A stretch of 64,000 nt of DNA from contig CM072801.1 in NCBI GenBank assembly GCA_037013495.1, forward strand, positions 18,845,001 through 18,909,000, in the 5' to 3' direction. The DNA is from Hippophae tibetana (Eukaryota > Streptophyta > Magnoliopsida > Rosales > Elaeagnaceae). A program made the position numbers and the translations under genes. Of this stretch, positions 22,201-34,262 are shown one piece after another. How positions within the stretch are numbered: the stretch's first letter is position 1; each line of letters opens with the position of its first letter. The notes below the pieces were generated by a model. The model ran no database searches and was not told the origin of the DNA. It was given only the letters and a program-made list of their open reading frames with translations.

Positions 22201-25200
22201 TTAATCATATACATATATTCCTTCACAATCACTTCGAGCCCATGATGAAGAATCATCATCATCAATTAGATCGTCACATACATTAGGAAATTTATTTGAG
22301 AAATTATTAATATTGGTTAATGTATCAAGCATAAAGTCATCATCTTCTACAACATCACAATGGTAAAACTCTTTTTGTGGAGACATTAACACAACAGACC
22401 ATCTTGGATCAATTTGATCGCTCACATAAAATACTTGTTTTGTATGGAGTGCTAACATGAAAGGATCATCAGTATGACTTATCTTGGATAAATTTACAAG
22501 GGTAAATCCAAAATCATCTATTTTATATCCAACATTGATAATATCTTCGACCCAATCACACAAGAAAACTATTTCATGGAAGACCTCATAATCCAATTCC
22601 CAAATCTCTTGTATTATACCATAATATGTTCTATCAGAAAGTACAGGATTGACATCTTTTGAACTGGAAATTTGCATAGTTTGTGCAACCATCTTCCCAC
22701 CACTATTTTGATTTACTCGGACTTTGTCCCTAGCTTGAGTCGTAAACCTCGATCCATTTGTTGTGAAACTATAAAATGATTTGACATCAAATTTTGGCCC
22801 ATGTGCAAGCCATTGTAAACTTTCTGATATTTTATGATTGAGTTTCTTGAGTTCATCTCGAATCTATGTATACAAAAACACAAAATGTGTTTAGAGCAAA
22901 GTTTTAAAACATTGAATAGATCTAGGAAGATACATGCATGATTTTTTTTGTGTGACACTTACATGGTTGTGAAACCAATTAATAAGCTCTCGCTTATGTT
23001 CATCATACAACCATTTTTCTCCTCCTTTTTTTATAACGAGGATCGATCGTCAATAAGTTTAAATACATCCTATAATGTTATTAAATAAATATGAATTTAT
23101 ATATCATCATTAATAGTTAAATAAAAAATTAATGATTTTTGCAATCATGAAAAAATGAACATCAATTACTCTATGTACGGTTGTGCCCCATTTTTATTTA
23201 CCAAAATGATTCGGTGTGCTTTTTCCCATCGAGTACGATCAATAAATAATTTCTTACTTCCACCAAGCATAGGGTTACCTATTTGGATCATGTGAAATTC
23301 TAAGAACAACTTGTGTGTATGATTCCCAATTTCAGTGCAACCACTAAAGTATTCAGAACAAAACTTAATGGCCTTTTCAACAATGTAGTGTTCCACCATG
23401 CATCCTTCAGGTCGATTTCTATTATTTACATATCCTTTAAGGACTTGCATATATATCTCAAAAGGATACATTCACCTTAAGTAAGTAGGACCACACAATT
23501 GAACCTCTCGAACTAAATGAACACACAAGTGAATCATTATATCGAAGAAATAAGGAGGAAAATATTTTTCAATTAGACATAAAGTCTCTATAACATCTTT
23601 CTGTAAAGAATTTAACTCCCCACTTGATATAGATTTCTTGCATATTTTATTGAAGAATGAACAAAGCTGAATTATTGATAATCAAACATGTTTTGGAAGA
23701 ATTGATCTAATAGCAACTGGTAATAACTGTTGCATTAAGATATGACAGTCATGTGATTTCAATCCATATAGTTTCCTATCGGTGATAAACACAAAATTTC
23801 TTAAGTTGGATGAGTAACCATCAGGAACTTTCACAATCTCCAAACATTTACAAAACACATCCTTCTCTTTTGTTGACATTGTATATGATGCTGGTGATAA
23901 GTATGTTCAATTATGATCACTTTCCACCCTTAGTTCCAATTCAGATCGTATGCCTAGTTTCTTTAAATCCAATCTTGGTTTAATTCCATCCTTTGGTTTT
24001 CCAGGTATATTAAGTAAAGTACCATTCAAGCTCTCACATACATTTTTCTCAATGTGCATGACATCTAAGATGTGACGAGTGTGTAGGTCTTTCTAATAAG
24101 GTAATTCCCAAAATATTGATTTTTTTCCAACAACCATGGTAAGTCGGTTCAAACTCTTTTTCATTTTCACCCATTTCATTAGTTGACCTATTTCGTTTCC
24201 CTACTTTAGTGAGTTTTTTTTCATCTTTCCATATCGTTTGAATGTCATACCATTCAATTGCCTTAATATCTCAACACCTTGCAAAGGTGAGTTGCATGAT
24301 CATGATCTTCTTCACCATCGAATGGTTTCTTTTGGTATCTAAACTTGTGTCCAGATGGGAAAAATCTTCTATGTCTTCTATAAGACATCTTTCGTCCGTG
24401 AACAAGATAAGTTGCAGAAGTTCCATCACTACATATAGGGCATCCCTTGTAACCTTTTGTTGCATGTCCTGATAATTTTCCATATGCAAGAAAATAATTA
24501 ATTGTCCATAAAAGGACCCCCTTCAAGTTAAAGTGTTCTTATTTATGTGCATCATAAACATTTACACCATCATTTCACAACGTCTTTAAATCATCTATCA
24601 GAGGCTGCAAATATACATCAATATCAACACCGGGTTGTTTCGATCCTAAGATCAATAAAGTTAACATCATGAATTTTCTTTTCATACACAGTCAGGGAGG
24701 AAGGTTGTATGTTATCATAATTACTGGCCAACATCTATATCTAATACTGAGTGAACTATGTGGATTAATTCCATCAGTAGCAATGAGGAGATAAATTATC
24801 TACTACTTTCCAATTTGGAGAATCACAAGGATGATGTAGCACCCTATCATCAGATCGATTATCTGAATGCCAAGTCAATAACTTTGATGTATATTTACTA
24901 TTGAACAACCTTTGAAAGCGAGGAATCGGAGGAAAGTACTAAAGAACCTTTACAGGCATGCCTTTCTTATGTGTTGTACTCTCATTTGTACCATGCTTCC
25001 ATCTCGATTCTTTACATATAAGACAATCATGTAATGTCTCATATTCTTTTCTATAAAGAATGCAATCATTTGGACAAGAGTGAATCTTATGATATTCCAT
25101 GCCAAATCGACTAAGAGATTTATTCACTTCATACATTGAAGATGACAATTCGATACCCTCAAGAAAATATCGACTAGTAGATTTAGTAATTCTATGAATC

Positions 25201-25614
25201 CCTTGTCAGAAAACCATGTTTTGCCTTCACATTGTACAAATGAACCAATCCCGACATTTTAGTGTATTTTTTGCAGTTTGGATACAACGGTTTTTCGGCA
25301 TCTTCTATAAGTTTTTTAAAGGTTTCGGGATCATCCTTGCGTAATTCATCTTCAACATCATGAAACATATTTTCTGGCTGTACATTATGATAAGATGTAT
25401 GTAATCCACTCACATTCTTATTTATCTTTTCCCCATGAGTATTATCAATATTTTCTCCATGATAATACCAACATTTATAGCTCAAAAGAATACCATTACG
25501 GACAAGGTGATACTTAACCTCGTCAAATTCATGAAATCGCTCAGTTTTACATTTAACACATGGGCATCGAATCATACTAGTTCTAGGATTACTATTTCTA
25601 CTAGCAAATTCCAT
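22201..25614 (-). pseudogene. TNP2-type CACTA transposase, copy 2, interrupted
   Basis: This is the transposase that recognises and cuts CACTA ends. From the N-terminus: the transposase-associated domain (25192-25614) with IRCPCVKCKTE and a HL...GILLSYKCWYYHGE stretch; the Cys/His lead-in with CPNDCILYRKEYETLHDC and CKESRWK (24939-25148); the TNP2 core with GVLLWTINYFLAYGKLSGH and KGCPICSDGTSA (24263-24526); SLYGLKSHDCHILMQQLLPVAIR-type text leading into DUF4218 (23682-23879); its continuation at 23166-23471 (VNNRNRPEGCMVEHYI); and a DUF4216 end (22201-22692) containing VFYVSDQIDPRWSVVLMSP. The order and spacing are those of complete plant TNP2 genes. Stops fall between these blocks, for example just after the lead-in and after ILPKHV, so no full-length protein can be made. 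The nearest neighbour downstream on the same strand is the second gene. Confidence 0.85.
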
Positions 25615-25699
25615 GAAACTTTCAACTCTAGAAATATAGTCTTGCTTAATCCTACACTTTCTATTAATGACATTAATTAAACATATTACTTAATTTTGT

Positions 25700-26900
25700 A
25701 TCCAATAAATATATTTCAAGTATTATTATATATAAATTTCCTAATTATTAGAATATATATCAAAACATACATAATACAAAACAATTATCATTTTAATCAT
25801 TTTACAAAACCATTTCTATACAAATTAAAAAATAAGCAACATGCCAGCTTGAATATATAAAAACCAATAACTTTAGTTGATTTTGTTTCTAAACATATTA
25901 CTATGTCATAATTAAAAAGTAATATTAATTATACGTATATAACATTTTATAGAAGTAAGGACTACTATAGTAACATATTTAACATTTTAACACATAAGTA
26001 GCATATATAAATAATAGTAATAGTAATAATAATAATAATACTTAGTTTTTAGTTATTATTTTATTTTTATTAATATATATATATATTATTTAAATTATTT
26101 AAATTATAAATATATATTTATAATTTTTTTAAGAGTCAATAGATAGCACCTATAACTCTTATACCAATATAATTTTTAAAAATTAAAAAACAACATATTA
26201 TTTTTCCTCTATTCACTACTTAATAAAATATAATTATTTATATATAAATAAATTTATTCACGCACAGTAAATATATATAATCCATCAAACACACAATATT
26301 TCAGATATTATTTACACATAGAATAAGTCAAACATAATAACAAGCAAAATAAAAAACATACATAAATAAAAAAATTATACAAAAAATAAAACAAATTAAA
26401 TAATAAGCTGCAAAATTCTACTTAATAAAATATAATTATTTATATATAAATAAATTTATACACGCACAGTAAATATATATAATCCATCAAACTCATAACA
26501 TTTCAAATATTATTTACATGTAAAATAAGTCAAACATAATAACATACAAAATAAAAAACATACCTAAATTAAAAATTTATACAAAAAAATAAAACAAATT
26601 GAATAATAAGCTGCAAAATTAATAGAAATACTTACAAGAATGTTATGAAGTGACTAAATGGAGGAAAAAAGAAGAAACTAGTGTTTTGTAAGTGAGAATA
26701 AGTGAAAAAATGGGTATAAATTTTTTGAGTATTTCTCTAAAAAACAATAGTAGATCTGAAAGATAATGAAAAGATGATTATAACCCACAAAACGATGTTG
26801 GAAATGGTGGTCTGAGGAAGAAGGTGGGTGTCAGCTCGATTTTGGGAGAAAATGGAGAAGAGAAATGAAGAAATTGGGTTTCTACGTAAAAAATGAGTCG
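25700..26900. other. CACTA upstream region of copy 2
   Basis: A+T-rich non-coding DNA between the transposase start and the subterminal repeats. It holds a 202-bp tandem duplication (26219-26621) and the likely leader. The promoter presumably lies here or in the subterminal zone, as is known for En/Spm; no clear TATA box can be singled out in such A/T-rich DNA. Confidence 0.55.
26219..26621. repeat. 202-bp tandem duplication
   Basis: Two adjacent units beginning CTTAATAAAATATAATTATT and ending near AAGCTGCAAAATT, offset by 202 bp, with scattered differences. It lies in the upstream region of the CACTA transposase. Confidence 0.85.
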
Positions 26901-26920
26901 AATAGATATATTAAGTTGAT

Positions 26921-26949
26921 AGCGTCGGTTCGCCACGTCAACCGACGCT
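26921..26949. repeat. CACTA subterminal palindrome (inner)
   Basis: AGCGTCGGTT, a short spacer containing CCACGTC, then AACCGACGCT. It is the same palindrome type as the cluster at 27303-27451, set about 350 bp further inside. Confidence 0.8.
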
Positions 26950-27302
26950 ATCCATGTAATTTAATTTTTTTTTTGTCATTTATTATTTTATTTAAACTAT
27001 ATATGCATATACGTATGTATGTACTATAGAAAAAGAAAAAAAATAATAACTTTAGAATAATATTTAATTAAAACATATATATATACAAAAAATTAAATAA
27101 AGATATATTGTCGGTACTTATATAAATTTAAATATCTAAACAAATAAAAAAAATTATATAATTTTTAAAACTAATTGTCTAAAAAAAAGGAAAAAATATA
27201 CTATTTATATCCAACTTAAATTCTAAAGAGTCAAATAAAATAATAATTAATTTTAATTGTATTTACTTTATCCATTTTTTAATTTAAAAAATAGGACATA
27301 AC

Positions 27303-27451
27303 ATCGGTTGATGTAGCGAACCGACGCTATCCACATGGGTAGCGTCGGTTGACGTGGAGAACCGACGCTATCCACGTGGGTAGCATCTGTTCTCCATGTC
27401 AACCGATGCTACGTCCAACGTGGATAGTGTCAGTTCTACACCGAACCGACT
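27303..27451. repeat. Cluster of four CACTA subterminal palindromes
   Basis: Four motifs of the form GTCGGTT-spacer-AACCGAC at about 27303-27330, 27341-27369, 27381-27411 and 27425-27451, each separated by a short TATCCACGTGG-like linker. Some arms have one or two mismatches. In En/Spm-type elements clustered subterminal motifs are the binding sites for the regulatory protein; that use here is inferred. Confidence 0.85.
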
Positions 27452-27508
27452 TTAAATTAATTATAAGTTAGTTTTTAGAAAAAAACGACTTTAACAGTGA
27501 CTTAAATA

Positions 27509-27526
27509 CCCCTTTTTATAGTAGTG
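27509..27526 (-). mobile_element. CACTA terminal inverted repeat, right end
   Basis: On the minus strand it reads CACTACTATAAAAAGGGG, a standard plant CACTA terminus. The flanking bases TGC (27527-27529) would be the 3-bp target duplication, but the matching left copy was not found. Confidence 0.85.
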
Positions 27527-28099
27527 TGCATAATGGAATTAATTGTTAATGGCTCTTAAGGATTTAATTAGTGCTTATATTATTTATTTTTGCTTGTATA
27601 ATTTATTGTTATATATGCAATTTTAAGATAGATAATATTTGCACATTTGAAATTAAATTAATATTGCTTATGGTTTTATGCAATAATTGAACCTAAGGAT
27701 TTAATTAATATTTAAGTGATTCATATAGTTTAATTAATTAGGGAGTAGCCACAACATCTTTAATTAATTAAAACTATAATAAAGTTTATTTAGGATCATA
27801 TTTAGAAAATAAACATTAATTGTAATTAATCATATGTGATATAATAAATCTTATCCATAGAAATTTTTATTATATTTTGTGTGATTAATTAGGATATAAT
27901 ATTAAATTATATTTTCTAATTTACCCATAGGGAATAGGAAAAGGAACATAATTTGATATTTTTATCGTAAAGTTAGGATGAATCTAATTGAATTAAAACT
28001 TTAGCCCACATGCAAGTTTTATGTCACTAGATTCATAGTTTTCATGATCTACATTGGTAAAGAATGACTTTAGTTTAGGTATCAAATTTTAATAAGCAT
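27527..28099 (+). other. Copia leader, resumed after the CACTA insertion
   Basis: A+T-rich untranslated DNA between the CACTA right end and the start of gag-like sequence. No separate feature was seen. Confidence 0.55.
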
Positions 28100-30505
28100 A
28101 TAATCTTTAATTGCAGCTTCTCAACCTGTAAATTTCTCTGATATCCGTTGTGATATTCCCGATCTGAAAGGGGATAATTATAAAATATGGAAGGAAAGAA
28201 TTCTCCTTCAACTAGGGTGGATGGATATTGATTATGCTATTAGGAAAAACGAACCACCTAAAATTACTCAAACCAGTACTCCAGAGAATATCATGCTTTA
28301 TGAACAATAAGAATGATCTAATCGCCTTAGCATGATGTTCATTAAGACTAAAATCTCTGTTGGTATTCGTGGTTCCGTTGATCAGCATACCAATGTTCAA
28401 GACTTGCTAAAGGCCATTAATGATCAATTCGTCACTTCAGATAAGGCTTTAGCAAGCACCCTTATTATGAAGTTCTCTTCTTTAAGACTCACCAGTGTGA
28501 AAGGTGTGCGCGAGCACATTATGCAAATGAGGGACATTGTGGCTCAACTTAAGCATCTCGAGGTTGAGATGTCAGAATCCTTTCTGGTGCACTATATCCT
28601 TAACACTCTTCTATATTAGTACAAGCCATTCAAAATCTCGTACAATACACATAAGGATAAATGGTCAATCAATGAACTAATGACCATGTGTGTTTAAGAG
28701 GAAGAGATGCTTGTTATGGAATTTGGTGAAAGTGCAATGTTGGATACAACATACCGGAAAGGAAAATCTCAATACAAGCATAAAGGAAAAGGGATAATTC
28801 CACCTTAAGCTGATATTAAGAAAGAATCCAAGTGTTTCTTTTGTAAAAAGAAGGGACACATGAAGAAGGATTGTATCAGATTCCAGAAATGGCTTGAAAA
28901 TAAAAGGAATCCAACCTTGTTTGTTTGTTATGAATCTAATATGGTTAATGTTAATATTAACACATGGTGGATTGATTCTGGATCTACAATCCATGTTGCA
29001 AACTCCTTACAGGGTATGCGAAATCTAAGGAAGCCAGTGGGAAGTGAGCAATACATCTTATCCGGTAACAAGATGGGCTCACATGTGGAGACTGTAGGGA
29101 CATGCAATTTGATTTTAAGTAGTGGTTTTATTTTAGAATTAGAAAAGACCTTTTATGTTCCAAGTTTCTCTAGAAACTTGATTTCAATTTCAAGACTTGT
29201 ACCTTTTGGTTATTCCTTTCACTTTTCAAAAACATCTTTTAGTTTATTTAATAAATCTGATTGTGTTGGGAATGATATTTTGTTTAATGGTCTTTACTGC
29301 AATAATTTACGAAATAATGTCACTCATAACGCTATGCATGTTTAAGCTGGCACTTAAAGGTGTATTATTGAAGATGACTCTTCTACTTTATGGCATAAGA
29401 TATTAGGAAATATCTCCATAGAAAGAATTAAAAGATTAGTGAAAGATAAGGTACTTTGTACTCTAGATTTTACTGATTTTGAGACATGTGTGGACTGCAT
29501 TAAGAGAAAGTAGACTAACAAGTCAAGGAAAGGTGCCAATAGAAGTTCAAACATATTAGAAATCATACATACAAATATATGTTGTCTAGACATGCATATT
29601 CAAGGTCAAAAATATTTTATCACCTTTATTGATGATTATTCTTGATATATGTATGTCTACATGCTTCATAATAAGAGTGAAGCATTAGATGCCTTCAAGA
29701 GCTTTAAGGTTGAAGTAGAGAAAAAATGTGGAAAGCAAATAAAGATCGTGAGATCAGATAGAGGTGGTGAATATTATGGTAGATACACTGAGAATGGACA
29801 AGCACCTGGTCCGTTTGCTAAGTTTCTTCAAGAACATTGGATAGTTTCCCAATACACTATGCCTGGTTCACCAGACCAGAATGGTGTAGCTGAAATGAGA
29901 AACCAAACACTATTAGACATGGTGCAGAGTATACTTAGCAATTCCAATCTTCCTAAATCCTTGTGGATTGAAGCTTTAAAGACGGTTGTGTATATATTAA
30001 ATCGAGTTCCAACCAAGGCTATCTCAAAGATGCCATTTGAATTATGGAAAGGTTGGAAACCGAGTTTGCAACATATGCACGTTTGGGGATGCCCATCTGA
30101 AGTGAGTATTTATAATCCACAAGAGAAGAAGCTGCACCTAAGGACCATTAGTGGGTATTTCATTGGATATGCCGAACGGTCTATGGGTTATAGATTTTAC
30201 TGTCCATCTCATAACACTAGGTTTGTGGAATCAAGAAATGCAAAATTTCTTGAGAATTACTTGATTAGTGGGAGCGATCGTTATTGTTAACAGCACGCTT
30301 GAGTACAAACGCGTGTTGAAGAATTAGTCTTGGAAGTACCACAAGTTGTTGATCCTGATCCAGTAGATGTTGAAGTTTAACAAATGCCTACAACTGTTGA
30401 ACAACCAGTTGAACAACATGATCTTGCTCCTCAGGATAATGTTCATGCAACATTAAGAAGATCTACTAGAGTAAGGAAATCAACAATTCCTAATGATTAT
30501 GTTGT
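28100..30505 (+). mobile_element. Copia fossil: gag, protease and integrase part
   Basis: The gag-like region runs from about 28100. A CCHC zinc knuckle (CFFCKKKGHMKKDC) lies near 28835-28875, an aspartic protease motif WWIDSGSTIHV near 28965-29000, and integrase text from about 29580 to 30290 including [10 protein letters not shown] and [15 protein letters not shown]. The arrangement is that of Tnt1/copia polyproteins. The fossil is broken with several breaks. It is followed by the solo LTR, beyond which RT begins. Confidence 0.88.
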
Positions 30506-31799
30506 GTATTGATGAGCGAAAACCGACATCGCCGATTCTTGCCAATACTTTGGTTTTAATATTTATAAAACTCTTGCAAGTACACGAATCATTTCGAAGA
30601 AAATGATAAGTATACTCCCAAGGTCGATCTAAGGAAGGAATGTGTGTGGTTTTTAATTTATTATTCAAACTTTTAAAAACGAAATTAAATCCTAAACATC
30701 CTGTCACGATATTTTGGGTTTTGTATTTTAATCTACTTACATAAAAATAAACATAGATTAAATAAACATTTATGCAAATTTTATCATTTATAATGGCGGA
30801 GTATTTATGGATATAATAAGTAAGTTAATTATGCTTCCTCATATTATCTAGGTTATTAAAGATATGAATTGATATTTATTGATTCTCCCTTTTTTGTATG
30901 AATACCACCTTTGGTGGGGTTAGATATTCTTTGTTAACTAAACAAATCAATTAACACCTATGGGTAAGGTTGATAACTAATTTGCTTAATTAAATTAATT
31001 CCTTTTCCTAAGAGATTGAAAATGAACCATTTAAATGCCACCTTTGGTGGGGTTAGACAGTTTAAACTTTATTCAAGGTGTCCAAATTAAACCTAAGAAT
31101 TTAGTTATCCGAGTACTAACGTTCAAGTTTTAAAACCACTACCGAAAACATGTTGTCAATACATTTTCAGATAATAATTTTTATAAAAACTTTTGAAATA
31201 GAGTTTCACTCTAACTACCGGGCGATTGTACCATCAAATAAAAGAGCACTACTCTAAATCAGACTGGATAACTAAACCTTAAAATCTAATTTTCAGGTTT
31301 AAGTTTGTAATGAAAAATAATATATTTTTCTCTAACATTCTTAATATAAAATCTTGAATAAAAACAAAATCAATTCATTTTAGAGATTTTCACCTATTTA
31401 ATATTTCGGAAGCATAACAACGTTATTATTACATCATGTTTACTAAACAGTCAGCACAGTTAAATTTAATCACAGACAAATTAAATATAACATGTAAGAA
31501 TAAAGCATAAAAAATAACTGTAAAGAAAATAAAATCCTTACAGAACTTCGACGCTATTCCCGTTGCTGGAAAACCTCCAAGCGGAATTTGCACTTCCATT
31601 TATTGAATCAAAAAGCTAATAAATTACAAAAAAAAACATAACTAGTTCTTCCCAAAAAGGGAAGAACTCTAAAACTAAGAGAAATTAACTAAAAACTAAG
31701 AAAAACTAAAAAAAACTAAAAATCTAAGAAAAGAGAGAAAGAAAGAAGAGAGAAGTGTGTTTTGAAGGTGTGTAAGGTGTGTTTTGAAGCGAAGGGGGG

Positions 31800-31897
31800 T
31801 ATTTATAGGTAAGGATGGAGAGAAAAAATGAGTAAAAAAAATGTAAAAAACGCGTAATGGAAATGCTGAGGTCATTGATGACGTCAGCATGACGTCA
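31800..31897 (-). promoter_or_regulatory. LTR promoter: TATA box with paired TGACGTCA motifs
   Basis: On the minus strand CTATAAATA (31800-31808) is followed by a C/T-rich leader. About 70-90 bp upstream lie two TGACGTCA palindromes (31879-31886 and 31890-31897), three bases apart. This resembles the as-1 element bound by plant TGA-type bZIP factors. The counterpart copy keeps the arrangement at 42804-42915 with one changed motif. Confidence 0.6.
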
Positions 31898-31968
31898 TAG
31901 GGCGGCTGCACGTGAAAAATGGAGCGAAATAGGTGTCGGCGCGCGCGGAGGCAGCTGGGCGCGCAAGG

Positions 31969-32104
31969 ATGAACAGTAGCCATGCGCAGCTTGGCGTAGA
32001 TGAACAGTAGCCGCGCGCAGCTTGGCACAGATGAACAGTAGCTGCGCGCAGCTTGGCGTAGATGAATAGTAGCCGCGCGCAGCTTGACGCAGATGAACAG
32101 TAGC
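31969..32104. repeat. 31-bp GC-rich tandem repeat in the solo LTR
   Basis: Four full units and a 12-bp partial: 31969-31999, 32000-32030, 32031-32061, 32062-32092 and 32093-32104. Each starts ATGAACAGTAGC and continues GCGCAGCTTGG. It is G+C-rich against an A/T-rich background. The other solo LTR lacks this array and has a different GC-rich block at the same place. Confidence 0.92.
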
Positions 32105-32426
32105 TTGGCGCGTTTTTCTCCTTTTTGACATTTTGACCCATTTTGTCCAATTTTTGCATATTTGTTGACCTTTCCCCATTTATTTATTAATATATTTGTG
32201 ATGTATTGCTTCAAGTATTCCTCTTTGAGTCTTTAAGTTACGTTTTTAAGCCAAAATACCTGAAAAAACAATAAAAATACCCGTGATTCCGAAAAAGACA
32301 AATTTATATAAATATATGATAAAACATATAAATATATGATAAAACATATAAATATATATATTTTTAATCAATTAATGTGCATAAAATCATGGTTATTTTA
32401 GTGCTTTTTGAGCACTCATCATGTAT

Positions 32427-34033
32427 CTACAAGAATGTGACTATAATGTTGGAGTCAAAAATGATCCTGAGACATTTTCATAGGGCATGAGTTCTGAGGT
32501 TTCGAACTTATGGTACAATGCCATGAAAGAAGAGATGGATTCTATGGCGTCTAACCGAGTTTGGGATCTCGTCAAGTTGCCTGATGGTGTGAAAGCCATT
32601 GGATGTAAATGGGTCTTCAAAACAAAGAAAGACTCATAAGGCAATATTGCGAGACATAAGGCAAAACTCATTGCCAAAGGATTCACTCAAAGAGAAGGAA
32701 TCGACTACATGGAGACATTTTCTCCTGTATCTAAGAAAGATTCACTTCGTGTGGTCATGGCATTGGTTGCCCATTTTGATTTGGATTTGCATCAAATGGA
32801 TGTGAAAATGAATTTCCTTAATGGTAATATAGAGGAAGAGGTTTATATGAAACAACTTGAAAGATTCTTCTCTAGTGATGGTGAACATTTGGTTTGTAAG
32901 CTTAATAAATCCATATATGGATTAAAACAAGATTCCCGTCAATGATATTTGAAATTCCATAATGTCATCACTTCATTTGGTTTTGAGGAGAATGTCATGG
33001 ATCAATGTATATACAAGAAGGTTAATGGGAGTAAGAATTTTTTTTGGTGCTATATGTGGATGATATTTTGCTTGCTTCTAATGATAAGGGTTTGCTATAT
33101 GAGGTGAAATAATTACTCTCTAAAAATTTTGATATGAAGGATATGGGTGAGGCATCTTATGTCATTGGCATTAAGATCCATAGAGATAGACTTCGAGGTG
33201 TCTTGGGTTTATCTCAGGAAACCTATATCAATAAAGTTTTAGAGAGATTTCGGATGAAAGATTGTTCACCAAGTGTTTCACCCATTGTGAAGGGTGATAA
33301 GTTCAATTTGGACCAATGCCCAAATAATGATTTTGAAAGAGAACAGATGAAAACCATTCCATATGCTTCAGCCGTTGGAAGCCTGATGTATGCTCAGATC
33401 TGTACCAGACCTGACATTGCATTTATTGTTGGGATGCTAGGGAGATATTAGAGTAACCCAGGTATTGACCATTGGAAAGTTGCAAAGAAAGTGATGAGGT
33501 ACCTACGAGGAACCAAGGATTATATGCTCATGTATAGACAAACCGATGAATTGGAAGTAATTGGCTACTTTGATACGGACTTTGCTAGCTGTGTTGATTC
33601 ACGAAAATAAACATTTGGTTACATTTTCATGCTTGTCGGTGGAGCTGTGTCTTGAAGGAGTACGAAATAGTCCTTGATTGCTACTTCTACTATGGAGGCC
33701 GAGTTCGTATCATATTTTGAGGCCACATCGCATGGTGTATGGTTGAAGAGTTTCATTTCCGGGCTTAGAGTAGTTGACTCTATTTTTAGGCCATTAAGAT
33801 TGTACTGTGACAACTCAGCTACTGTATTTATGACTAAGAACAACAAAAGTAGTAGTCATAGTAAGCACACCGACATCAAATACTTGGCCATAAGAGAACG
33901 TGTTAAGGAAAACAAAGTGGTCATTGAGCACGTAAGCACTGAGTTGATGATTGCTGATCCTTTGACTAAAGGCATGCCACCAATGAAATTCAAGGATAAT
34001 GTAGAGAAAATGGGAATTGGTTCCACTTTGTAA
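32427..34033 (+). mobile_element. Copia fossil: reverse transcriptase and RNase H part
   Basis: RT-like text begins just after the solo LTR and includes AIGCKWVFKTKK and LDLHQMDVKMNFLNGNIEEE (about 32590-32850), then SIYGLKQ. The part at 33134-33451 contains YASAVGSLMYAQICTRPDIA. RNase H with STMEAEFVSY and KHTDIKY ends at 34033 with the usual MADPLTKG-like close. The fossil is broken with several breaks. Confidence 0.88.
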
Positions 34034-34252
34034 ATGTATATATACAATTTATTAATGAAACTCTTATATATTGTGATATTTTCTCATATTCATGTGCACC
34101 TTAATTTATTTGACAAAATATATATTTTATTGGACCAAGAATAAATATAGGATTTATTCATTAAGTTGCATTACCACATAAAATATAGTACTTGAGAAAC
34201 TAAATATATTGTATTTTGTTACTTAAGAGAATTTCGCTTAACGTTTGCACCA

Positions 34253-34262
34253 AGTGGGAGAA
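34253..34262 (+). other. Polypurine tract
   Basis: AGTGGGAGAA lies immediately before the 3' LTR start TGTAAATC, as in many plant copia elements. Confidence 0.8.

Larger units (their letters stand above)
18110..27526 (-). mobile_element. CACTA (En/Spm) DNA transposon, copy 2, nearly full length
   Basis: The right end at 27526 is a clear CACTA terminus: read on the minus strand it begins CACTACTATAAAAAGGGG. Near it lie five palindromic subterminal motifs of GTCGGTT...AACCGAC type (26921-26949 and 27303-27451), and one more of the same kind lies near the left end (18143-18170). The left terminus itself is not recognised, so the left coordinate is approximate. Both genes are on the minus strand: a TNP2 transposase at 22201-25614 and a second gene at about 18636-22100. 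The element sits inside the copia fossil and so is younger than it. Reading frames carry stops, so it looks inactive but less decayed than copy 1. Confidence 0.88.
30510..32421 (-). mobile_element. Solo LTR of a TGATGAG/CTCATCA family, copy 1
   Basis: 1912 bp with perfect TGATGAG...CTCATCA ends and a perfect 5-bp target duplication TGTAT (30505-30509 and 32422-32426). It carries no internal coding region, so it is a solo LTR left by recombination. A second copy lies at 41521-43370. The TATA-like CTATAAATA and paired TGACGTCA motifs point to transcription on the minus strand. A gypsy-type origin is likely from the length and layout but not proved. It is younger than the copia element it interrupts. 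Minus-strand frames at 31696-32214 are products of its tandem repeat and not genes. Confidence 0.93.

Noticed and set aside
31696-32214. 172-codon minus-strand open frame, plus overlapping frames at 31884-32179, with repeated peptide text
   Set aside because: They lie wholly inside a solo LTR and owe their length to the 31-bp GC-rich tandem repeat, which is open in several frames at once. There is no domain or neighbour support.
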